5,198 nucleotides of DNA from Defluviitaleaceae bacterium (lineage in GTDB: Bacteria > Bacillota > Clostridia > Lachnospirales > UBA5962). Below, piece by piece: positions 1 through 5,082 of this stretch. Position numbers and translations under genes: made by a program. Position 1 is the stretch's first letter. Each line of letters opens with the position of its first letter. The notes under the pieces are model-generated. The model saw nothing but the letters and a program-made list of their open reading frames with translations. It did not search any database and was not told where the DNA came from. Where the stretch lies: positions 1-5,198 of the forward strand of contig WQZK01000148.1 in NCBI GenBank assembly GCA_009780765.1, given 5' to 3'.

Positions 1-1
1 C

Positions 2-1600
2 AGTTACGGAAGTACTGCCGTAAGTATGAAAGGAAAAACCGACAACTTAATGGATTACAGCTTCGGAACGCACCTCGCAAAATGGCAGTGGAGGCAAATG
101 AATGAACCGGCGATACTGGGAGCGATATTTGATAGCGATGAGGATGGAATGTGGCTGGGTTCAGACAATGAAGCAACGCGACGAATAATAGAAGCTCTGC
201 GTTTTGGTTATGCATTTAACGAGTATGTAAGGATTAGCCACCAACGCAATACTACGCGAGCAGATAACATAAGACTTGGAGATAATAATTTTTATAATCT
301 AATATATGTAGAATTGCACCAAACAAATCCAAGAGATATAAGAATTAATCCGCGAACACACGATGTAACTGATTTCCGTGATGGAAGCGGACATTCAAGA
401 TTTGGATTTGGCGAATATCGTCGAACACAACGCCGAACATATTATTCTGTAGCTTTTGGAGCCGGAGTGAGAGATAATCAACTTCAAAGTCTAAGGAATT
501 ATATTTTGTGTGAAACTCCTGAAAGATGGTTTACCCATATAGATATTCTATTGCTAAACAACGAAATTTACAGTCTTAGGGCTTTAAATGCCTTGCCTGA
601 AGAAGCTTTGGCAGTGATAAGTAACAACCAAAGAATGGTGTTGTTTAGAAGAATAATCGATGCGAGGAATTCAGACTTTTATGAGTTAGCGGTACGAGTT
701 ATGGATAACGTTCCGCGAAGTCAAACTAATGATTTATTTTCAAGAATATCGGAAACGAATATATTTGAGAGATTCAAATCTTTGATGAATCGTAATATGT
801 ATGCAGGTTTCATAAGGGCTTCAACCATTGCTTATTACCAACAAGAAGGCATAAACGATGACGATTGGGAAATAAGATATGATAATGTGTTTGTCTGGCG
901 AAGAGGTAGATTAATAGTTAGAAATTTTTCAGAAATTGAGGGCGAGATAGGTTATTCTTTGCGTATTGTTGGCAATTCATTAGAGATAAGAGGAGTAGTC
1001 AACTTTGGAAGAATTGATTTTGCCACAGACCAAGTGGTTTACACAGAAACGGTACAACTTTATAATACGACGGTAAATATGACCGATTTGCTGGCTATAC
1101 GATTAGATAGCGATTTAGGTAGTATGCGAGGAGGAGGAAGAATTGTTTATATACCTGCATTTTATTTTGATTGGTTAATTACTGAGCGTGATAGAGAGGA
1201 AACAATGAGAGTTATTGAAGGTGCTATTACAATAGGCTCTTTATTTGTAGGTGTTGGAAAACTCAGAAGCGTTGCTACGGCAGGAAGATTTCTTTTTGCT
1301 ATGAGAACAACTGCCTATGTTACAAGAACTACGGTAGACCTTATTCGACTAAATGGTGAAATAGAAAGAGCTTTGCGCAATAGCGAAGATGGAAGAAGAT
1401 TTTTATCTGTATGGTATAGTTTTAGTTTGTTGTACGATATTGCAACTTTCGACTTAAAGAATGTAAGTAGTAGTGGTAATGTTTTTAATGCTTTATCAAT
1501 TGCATTTAACACCCAGAGTAACTTTTTGAGAAGAAATTTAGAGCCTGAAGTATATCGGGAGCTTGAAATGTTTATAAGAGAAATAGAAAATAACAAATAG
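2..1600 (+). CDS. Polymorphic-toxin-like protein, 3' part (5' end outside window)
   Basis: The frame is open to the left edge (codons from base 2), so this is probably the C-terminal part of a larger protein. The first in-window ATG is at 26, and residue numbers below count from it (524 aa). Residues 1-150 are mixed and rich in Asn, Arg and aromatic residues. Residues about 160-262 look all-helical with Leu-rich helix pairs (LRALNALPEEAL; AVRVMDNVPRSQ). Residues about 265-375 look beta-rich (VFVWRRGRLIVRNF; LRIVGNSLEIRGVV). A hydrophobic segment follows at about 397-412 (EGAITIGSLFVGVGKL), then amphipathic helices to the end. This resembles the helical pre-toxin regions I associate with Bacteroidota polymorphic toxins, a comparison from memory. 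No known nuclease motif is visible in the last 125 residues. A toxin role is inferred from the two-TM gene 4 bp downstream, from a duplicated copy of the C-terminus at 2070-2246, and from the EndoU cassette nearby. The secretion route cannot be judged without the N-terminus. Confidence 0.7.
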   Translation, partial: SYGSTAVSMKGKTDNLMDYSFGTHLAKWQWRQMNEPAILGAIFDSDEDGMWLGSDNEATRRIIEALRFGYAFNEYVRISHQRNTTRADNIRLGDNNFYNLIYVELHQTNPRDIRINPRTHDVTDFRDGSGHSRFGFGEYRRTQRRTYYSVAFGAGVRDNQLQSLRNYILCETPERWFTHIDILLLNNEIYSLRALNALPEEALAVISNNQRMVLFRRIIDARNSDFYELAVRVMDNVPRSQTNDLFSRISETNIFERFKSLMNRNMYAGFIRASTIAYYQQEGINDDDWEIRYDNVFVWRRGRLIVRNFSEIEGEIGYSLRIVGNSLEIRGVVNFGRIDFATDQVVYTETVQLYNTTVNMTDLLAIRLDSDLGSMRGGGRIVYIPAFYFDWLITERDREETMRVIEGAITIGSLFVGVGKLRSVATAGRFLFAMRTTAYVTRTTVDLIRLNGEIERALRNSEDGRRFLSVWYSFSLLYDIATFDLKNVSSSGNVFNALSIAFNTQSNFLRRNLEPEVYRELEMFIREIENNK

Positions 1601-1604
1601 AATT

Positions 1605-2063
1605 ATGAAAAATAAGTTTGCAAGTAATACACCCGATATAAATGTTGTATGGATGACTGCAGTATCTATTGTGTTTTTAGTAATATTTTTGACAGCACTA
1701 ATAAGACCATTGATAATGAGAGAAAATGCTTATCATAGAGTAGAAGGTCAAATAGTGGGTTCGTTTCAAGGTGGTGTCCGTTTAAATACAAGTCAAAACT
1801 TTTATAACATAAATGGCAGAGACAATAATACATTCAAAGAAAAAGTACCTATTGGAGGAAATGCCATTATTTGGTACAAGCGAGTATCTTATTATCGAAC
1901 ACCTTCGTCTCTTATGATAAAAAAAATGATTGTGAATGACGAGGTTATTATTCCACTTAATAAAAGAATTGGTGTAAATGTAATTCTTGTATGTATAGCA
2001 GCTTTGTTTTCGATACTTGGTGTTATTGAAATTCTCAAACCTTCTGAAAAAGGAGAAAATTGA
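1605..2063 (+). CDS. Two-TM membrane protein, probable immunity protein of the upstream toxin
   Basis: This 152-aa protein has two clear hydrophobic helices, at residues about 14-36 (VWMTAVSIVFLVIFLTALI) and 123-143 (GVNVILVCIAALFSILGVI). They enclose a roughly 85-residue, probably beta-rich domain with the motifs ENAYHRVEGQIVGS and KVPIGGNAIIWY. The topology suggests both termini on one face of the membrane and the middle domain on the other. The ATG follows the upstream stop by 4 bp, so the two genes are probably co-transcribed and translationally coupled. A diverged paralogue at 2249-2587 follows a remnant of the same toxin C-terminus, so the pair travelled together. This is the best evidence for an immunity role. 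A membrane immunity protein would fit a toxin acting at the membrane or periplasm, which is inference. I do not recognise the family with certainty; it loosely recalls small DUF3592-type membrane proteins. Confidence 0.72.
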   Translation: MKNKFASNTPDINVVWMTAVSIVFLVIFLTALIRPLIMRENAYHRVEGQIVGSFQGGVRLNTSQNFYNINGRDNNTFKEKVPIGGNAIIWYKRVSYYRTPSSLMIKKMIVNDEVIIPLNKRIGVNVILVCIAALFSILGVIEILKPSEKGEN

Positions 2064-2069
2064 GTAGTA

Positions 2070-2246
2070 ATGGAAATTTTTGACTTTGGGGATTTTTGTT
2101 GGAACTTAGCAAAAGTGAACATAGGTGTTTTTGATGCCATATCGATGGCATTTAGTGCCCACAATAGGTTTTTAGAACAAAATTTGGAACCACAGCTATA
2201 TGAAGAACTTAAAAAATTCATAAATGAAATAGAAACACATAAATAA
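2070..2246 (+). pseudogene. Remnant of a toxin C-terminus (second copy), 58 codons
   Basis: An ATG at 2070 opens a 58-codon frame ending in TAA at 2244-2246. Its product aligns with the last residues of the 2-1600 protein. VFDAISMAFSAHNRFLEQNL corresponds to VFNALSIAFNTQSNFLRRNL, and EPQLYEELKKFINEIE corresponds to EPEVYRELEMFIREIE. The rest of the toxin (pre-toxin helices and upstream domains) is missing. The stop lies 2 bp before the next membrane-protein ATG, mirroring the 4-bp gap of the first pair. A possible ribosome-binding stretch AGGAGAAA (2051-2058) lies inside the 3' end of the preceding gene, so a short peptide could be made. I regard it as an orphan tip left by tandem duplication or cassette replacement. 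It could instead be a small functional gene, which I think less likely. Confidence 0.7.
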
Positions 2247-2248
2247 TT

Positions 2249-2587
2249 ATGAAACATAAATTGGCAAATAGTATATCCGATGTTCGTGTTATATTTATGA
2301 TTATGGTGTCGACTATACTCATAACAGCGTCCTCAATAATATTCATAAGACCGCTGATAATCGGAGAAAACGCTTATCGAAAAATAGAAGGTAAAATAGT
2401 GAGTTCTTATCAAGCCAATACACAATATCGTATTCGTTTAGACACGAGTAAAGATACTTATAACATAGATGGCAGTAATAATGATATACTCAGCGAAAAA
2501 GTGCCTATTGGTGGAAATGCTACTATTTGGTATGAGCGAGTACGTCATCATAGGTCTACTCGAACACCCTCGTTCAGCTTAGAGTAA
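2249..2587 (+). pseudogene. Truncated paralogue of the two-TM immunity-like protein
   Basis: The 112-aa product is a clear paralogue of the 1605-2063 protein: both share IRPLI.GENAY, EGKIV/EGQIV, KVPIGGNA.IWY and RTPS. It keeps the N-terminal TM helix (residues about 13-35) and most of the middle domain. Similarity stops at Ser108. The last four residues (FSLE) and the TAA stop are encoded by the repeat element that begins at about 2572. The second TM helix and C-terminal tail are therefore absent, and they do not reappear beyond the transposase unit at 3328. The ATG lies 2 bp after the toxin-tip remnant. The product may still insert in the membrane with a single TM, but loss of a whole conserved helix makes normal function doubtful. 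The broken 3' end is seen directly; loss of function is inference. Confidence 0.75.
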
Positions 2588-2658
2588 AAAAATAAGAGAT
2601 AGAAGTTCGGCATAGCGTCTTTCGCTATGTCGCAGTTAAAAGCAAGCGTTTCGCTTGC
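2572..2658 (+). repeat. REP-like repeat copy 1 (87 bp, two hairpins)
   Basis: Outer part 2572-2604 starts GTTCAGCTTAG and is A-rich. Inner part 2605-2658 carries two stem-loops. Hairpin A is CGGCATAGCG (2608-2617), loop TCTTT, then CGCTATGTCG (2623-2632), a 10-bp stem with one G-T pair. Hairpin B is GCAAGCG (2642-2648), loop TTT, then CGCTTGC (2652-2658), a perfect 7-bp stem. The copy at 5083-5169 matches it with four substitutions, all in the outer 33 bp; the inner 54 bp are identical. The repeat provides the last codons and stop of the upstream truncated gene and ends 26 bp before the transposase ATG. Confidence 0.88.
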
Positions 2659-2684
2659 ACAAATATCACAAAATAAAAAAAACA

Positions 2685-3269
2685 ATGAGTACCGGTTATC
2701 AAATAAAAGAACAAGATGCATTACATTATGTAACATTTCAGATAGTGAAATGGATTGATATTTTTACTCGCCAAGTATATCGAGATATTGTCATAGACAG
2801 CCTACGTTTTTGTCAGCAGAACAAAGGTTTAGAAGTTTATGCTTTTGTTGTGATGAGTAATCATATCCATTTACTGTTGCGCAGTTTTCCGGGTAAATTA
2901 AGTGATACAATAAAAGAATTTAAAAGTTTTACAGCCAAGCAAATACTGGAAACTATCCAAACAGAGCCGGAAAGCAGGCGAGATTGGATGTTGAACTTGT
3001 TTGAATTTTCGGCAAAACAACATAAGCGCAACTCCAAGTACCAAGTATGGACTCACGAAAATCACGCAGAAATAATTTACAGCGATAAATTTATCGAACA
3101 AAAAATCAACTATATACACGAAAATCCTGTACAAGCAGGAATTGTAGAAAAAGCAGAAGACTATTTATATTCAAGCGCACGCAATTATGCGGATTTATCA
3201 ACTGTTTTAGAGGTTATTCCGATTATTTTGCCTGCTAAACGAATGAGTTTGATGAGAAGCGTAAGGTGA
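2685..3269 (+). CDS. REP-associated tyrosine transposase (RAYT, HUH/Y1 family)
   Basis: This is a 194-aa protein of the IS200-like transposase fold (Y1_Tnp), complete by family length. RAYTs cut single-stranded DNA at REP hairpins through a 5'-phosphotyrosine intermediate. The HUH metal-binding motif is His60-Ile-His62 in VVMSNHIHLLL. The probable catalytic tyrosine is Tyr143 in the hallmark NYIHENPVQAGI, and the family's SSARNYAD block follows at 163-170. The central WTHENHAEIIYSD block is also typical. I chose the ATG at 2685, in an A-rich leader, over an in-frame TTG at 2655 that lies within repeat hairpin B. The frame is undamaged, so the enzyme may be active. Its inverted flanking repeats are the expected substrate. 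No strong promoter is evident; the stop is followed 4 bp later by a hairpin with a T-run. Family assignment is firm; activity is inference. Confidence 0.92.
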   Translation: MSTGYQIKEQDALHYVTFQIVKWIDIFTRQVYRDIVIDSLRFCQQNKGLEVYAFVVMSNHIHLLLRSFPGKLSDTIKEFKSFTAKQILETIQTEPESRRDWMLNLFEFSAKQHKRNSKYQVWTHENHAEIIYSDKFIEQKINYIHENPVQAGIVEKAEDYLYSSARNYADLSTVLEVIPIILPAKRMSLMRSVR

Positions 3270-3273
3270 ATTT

Positions 3274-3294
3274 GCAAGCCGGAGGCTTGCTTTT
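3274..3294 (+). terminator. Possible intrinsic terminator of the RAYT gene, within repeat copy 2
   Basis: Four bases after the transposase stop, a perfect 7-bp GC-rich stem (GCAAGCC/GGCTTGC, 3-base loop) is followed directly by TTTT (3291-3294). This has the form of a short rho-independent terminator reading rightwards. The T-run is short, so efficiency is uncertain, and the hairpin is primarily part of the repeat. The same hairpin in copies 1 and 3 would act only on leftward transcripts. Confidence 0.4.
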
Positions 3295-3327
3295 AACTGC
3301 GACATAGCGAAAGACGCTATGCCGAAC
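3274..3327 (-). repeat. REP-like repeat copy 2 (54 bp, inverted)
   Basis: This is the inverted partner of copy 1, matching 2605-2658 on the opposite strand. On the plus strand, hairpin B is GCAAGCC (3274-3280), loop GGA, GGCTTGC (3284-3290). Hairpin A is CGACATAGCG (3300-3309), loop AAAGA, CGCTATGCCG (3315-3324). Hairpin B differs from the other copies by a paired G-C to C-G exchange that preserves the stem, plus a changed loop. The 33-bp outer extension of copies 1 and 3 is absent; the sequence after GCCGAAC (3321-3327) is unrelated. Confidence 0.88.
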
Positions 3328-3349
3328 AGGGTTTTACAACTATTTAAGT

Positions 3350-4087
3350 TTGGCATTTGCCGTTGGAGGTGTCGGTCAGACAGCAATAGCAGCAAGAATG
3401 CTTGCAAGCGGAGTTAGAAGTGCTAACGTATGGATAAAATTGGCGTTGGGCATAGCCGATGTATCCACAACCGCCGTAGAGGAATACGTCAGAGGTAATC
3501 CTGATACCGAATTTTCAAGAATGTGGATTGAAAATCGTGACATTATTTACCCTGTATTGTTAGCCGCTAATTTGACTGATGCCGTAATAACCACATATAT
3601 AAATAGAGTAAGACAACTCGAAGATGCATTTTTTAGAGAAACAGGGAGAGAAATTGGAACAGCAGTGGCGAGAGGAGGAAGAGTTATTAATGAAATAACC
3701 GATGCTACAAGAACTCATATATTAAGAGGTACAATTAATCCCAGTGGACAAGCGGTAGGAGTTCATTCTCAAAGTGCTTTAACCGGTGGTACTGCGCGAA
3801 TAAGACCAAACACTACGATAACAGAGGGACCAAATAATATGTTCAGAGCCTATGTAGATGTAAGGGCTACCAATGGAAATTGGATACCTAAAACTCGACA
3901 GTCAACATTCTTTCCGCGCAATTGGAATGACGAAAAAATATTGCGTGAAGTTGAAAATGCGTTTAGAAATAGAGTTCATACGAGTGGGAATACATACAGA
4001 GGGTTAAGCTCAGAAGGCATTACGATAGAGATGTATTTAAAAACAGATGGTACAAGAGAAATAATTTCAGCATTTCCAATATTTTAA
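3350..4087 (+). CDS. Orphan toxin C-terminal fragment with bacterial EndoU RNase domain
   Basis: Numbering is from a TTG at 3350 (245 aa). The frame is open back to a stop at 3305-3307 inside repeat copy 2, and the next ATG is at 3398. No start looks native, so this is probably a toxin tip cut from its N-terminus. Residues 1-85 are a hydrophobic helical pre-toxin region (LAFAVGGVGQT; MWIENRDIIYPVLLAANL), equivalent in style to residues about 400-475 of the first toxin. Residues about 120-245 match bacterial EndoU (BECR-fold ribonuclease): THILRG, GVHSQSA, the signature STFFPRNWNDEKI, then a C-terminal GITIEMYL strand. Candidate catalytic residues are His123, His139 and Lys181, with Ser185/Thr186 in the conserved block. 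EndoU toxins in contact-dependent systems cleave RNA, including tRNA. The domain looks complete to its natural end. A probable immunity gene follows 12 bp downstream. EndoU identity is strong; whether it is expressed is unknown. Confidence 0.85.
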   Translation: MAFAVGGVGQTAIAARMLASGVRSANVWIKLALGIADVSTTAVEEYVRGNPDTEFSRMWIENRDIIYPVLLAANLTDAVITTYINRVRQLEDAFFRETGREIGTAVARGGRVINEITDATRTHILRGTINPSGQAVGVHSQSALTGGTARIRPNTTITEGPNNMFRAYVDVRATNGNWIPKTRQSTFFPRNWNDEKILREVENAFRNRVHTSGNTYRGLSSEGITIEMYLKTDGTREIISAFPIF

Positions 4088-4099
4088 AATGTAATTATT

Positions 4100-4468
4100 A
4101 TGAATGATATTGACAGACAATTTTTTATTAAAGTTGAAGAGGATGGAACACAAATTCCAATAATGAGTTTTTTTCCCCCTAAATATTCGATGTTAACAAA
4201 TTTGGGATTTCATGATTTTGCCAAATCAATAACAATCACTAATGTTTTGCGAGAAATAGACGAAGCATTAGCAAAAAAAGAAAAATACTACTTTGCCCAA
4301 GATGATTGGTGTATTGTAGAGGTAGAAGGTGAAAATAGTATTGTGTCAAACGGTTTTGATGAATTTCCACCTTTTGAGGTTGAGACTTCGTTTATTATAG
4401 AACTTTTGTCAGACTGGCGGGATTTTCTAATTAAGTATGAAAATAAGCAAATACCGGGTTTACTGTAA
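4100..4468 (+). CDS. Probable immunity protein for the EndoU toxin
   Basis: This 122-aa soluble, acidic protein has no signal peptide or TM helix. The ATG at 4100 lies 12 bp after the toxin stop. Visible features are FFIKVEEDGTQIPIMSFFPP near the N-terminus, a helix IDEALAKKEKYYF, a strand-like WCIVEVEGENSIV, an acidic-aromatic DEFPPFEVET, and a final helix FIIELLSDWRDFLIKYENK. Small size, strong negative charge and immediate position after an EndoU toxin domain are typical of cognate immunity proteins, which bind and block the nuclease in the cytoplasm. I cannot name the immunity family from sequence alone. The gene ends 3 bp before the GC-rich inverted repeat at 4472. The role is inferred from context. 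Confidence 0.72.
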   Translation: MNDIDRQFFIKVEEDGTQIPIMSFFPPKYSMLTNLGFHDFAKSITITNVLREIDEALAKKEKYYFAQDDWCIVEVEGENSIVSNGFDEFPPFEVETSFIIELLSDWRDFLIKYENKQIPGLL

Positions 4469-4471
4469 ATT

Positions 4472-4578
4472 CCCCCGCTCCCGCGCGATTTTATCGCGTG
4501 GTAATATGGGTTAGGAAAGTGTTTTTATAAGAATTTGTATAGTTATACCACGCGAAAGGATTCGCGCGGGAGCGAGGG
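4472..4578. repeat. GC-rich long inverted repeat, MITE/REP-pair-like
   Basis: The left arm, 4472-4503, begins CCCCCGCTCCCGCGCGA and ends TCGCGTGGTA. The right arm, 4546-4578, begins TACCACGCGA and ends TCGCGCGGGAGCGAGGG. The arms are inverted with few mismatches and enclose 42 bp of AT-rich DNA. Each arm can also fold by itself, for example CGCGCGA (4482-4488), loop TTTTA, TCGCGTG (4494-4500). This looks like two facing REP-type units. It is unrelated in sequence to the RAYT-linked repeats and stands out by its GC content. It separates the EndoU immunity gene from the next gene and could act as an mRNA stem or weak bidirectional transcription barrier, although neither arm is followed by a good T-run. 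Confidence 0.82.
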
Positions 4579-4591
4579 TAAATCCAATACC

Positions 4592-5077
4592 ATGGAGATA
4601 AAAAGTTATCAAAATAGAAGTGTTGAAGAAAATTACAACACATTGGACTTTCAAGAGTTTATTAATATTTATTATTATGAAATATCTGATGGTTGGAAGC
4701 AGATACAGGGCTATGTTAATAAAGCATTTGAAATAGAATCTGAGGAAGAGTATGAGAGTTTTTTAAAGGAATTCTATATTATTAAATTTGACCATAAATA
4801 TATGAGAAAGTTTTATGATAAAATCAAAGTGAAATTAAGCTTTTTTAACGACGATATTTTAAAATATATTGCTTTTATCGCTACGCTAGGGTACTTTAAA
4901 AGAGTTGGAAAACCTAGTTTAACACTTTGGATAAATGCAGATAATCAAAACAGACCTTATGATAAAATAGAGGAAAACGGATATAAAGGGAATAGTCTTG
5001 TAAGTTTATTGAAATACAACAACGGAATGAATGCAGTTAGATACAGGTTGCTTTCAGCATGGAATATAGTAATATAA
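4592..5077 (+). CDS. Unrecognised 161-aa protein, possibly an orphan immunity gene
   Basis: I do not recognise this protein. The ATG at 4592 was chosen because an upstream in-frame TTG (4535) would make the inverted repeat coding. The product is soluble, rich in Lys, Glu, Tyr and Phe, and looks helical through residues 20-100 (YYYEISDGWKQIQGYVNKAF; EEEYESFLKEFYII). A more hydrophobic stretch IAFIATLGYF is followed by SLTLWINADNQ and a Gly/Asn-rich segment (NGYKGNSLVSLLKYNNGMN). There is no signal peptide, TM segment or catalytic signature I can identify. It lies directly after a toxin/immunity cassette, between two repeat elements, with no toxin of its own immediately upstream. Orphan immunity genes are often found in such places, so that is my leading guess, weakly held. 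The stop lies 5 bp before repeat copy 3, and the protein could be complete. Confidence 0.65.
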   Translation: MEIKSYQNRSVEENYNTLDFQEFINIYYYEISDGWKQIQGYVNKAFEIESEEEYESFLKEFYIIKFDHKYMRKFYDKIKVKLSFFNDDILKYIAFIATLGYFKRVGKPSLTLWINADNQNRPYDKIEENGYKGNSLVSLLKYNNGMNAVRYRLLSAWNIVI

Positions 5078-5082
5078 CCTCA

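Larger units (their letters stand above)
2572..3327 (+). mobile_element. REP-RAYT unit: HUH transposase between inverted two-hairpin repeats
   Basis: A single intact transposase gene (2685-3269) is enclosed by inverted copies of a 54-bp, two-hairpin repeat at 2605-2658 and 3274-3327. The left copy has a further 33-bp outer extension (2572-2604) that is also present in the third copy at 5083-5115 but absent on the right. This is the arrangement of RAYT genes flanked by their cognate REP sequences (a known family property; these are usually domesticated single-copy genes rather than classical IS elements). The left border lies inside the truncated membrane-protein gene and the right border abuts the EndoU toxin fragment. 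No convincing target-site duplication is visible, as expected for HUH/Y1 enzymes. Confidence 0.78.

Noticed and set aside
4..23. Imperfect palindrome TTACGG...CCGTAA around AGTACT at the left edge
   Set aside because: It lies in an open reading frame continuing to the window edge, is short, and has no second copy here. Its flanking context is cut off.
1315..2257. Two minus-strand open frames (1315-1596 and 1892-2257) whose translations resemble each other (both contain LLW.LNAID)
   Set aside because: The resemblance is the antisense shadow of the duplicated plus-strand toxin C-terminus. They overlap well-supported plus-strand genes and have no leader of their own.
2655..2684. TTG start that would extend the transposase by 10 residues
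   Set aside because: It lies inside repeat hairpin B, and the added residues are not part of the family's conserved start. The ATG at 2685 has a typical A-rich leader.
2605..3327. Hairpin repeats read as a CRISPR array or att sites of an integrative element
   Set aside because: There are only three copies with no regular spacers, one of them inverted, and a RAYT rather than an integrase or Cas gene lies between them. REP-type repeats explain them fully.
3345..3352. TAAGTTTG, a match to the Bacteroidota -7 promoter element (TAnnTTTG), at the head of the EndoU fragment
   Set aside because: No TTG-type -33 element lies at the right distance upstream, and the same 8-mer occurs inside the coding start of the 1605 gene, so it is probably chance in AT-rich DNA.
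4488..4560. The inverted-repeat spacer as a small RNA or riboswitch
   Set aside because: The 42-bp spacer is AT-rich with no further structure I can see, and there is no promoter or T-run beside either arm. A mobile palindromic element is the simpler reading.
4535..4591. TTG start adding 19 residues to the unknown 161-aa protein
   Set aside because: The extension is translated from the right arm of the GC-rich inverted repeat, so its open frame is probably accidental. The ATG at 4592 lies just outside the repeat.
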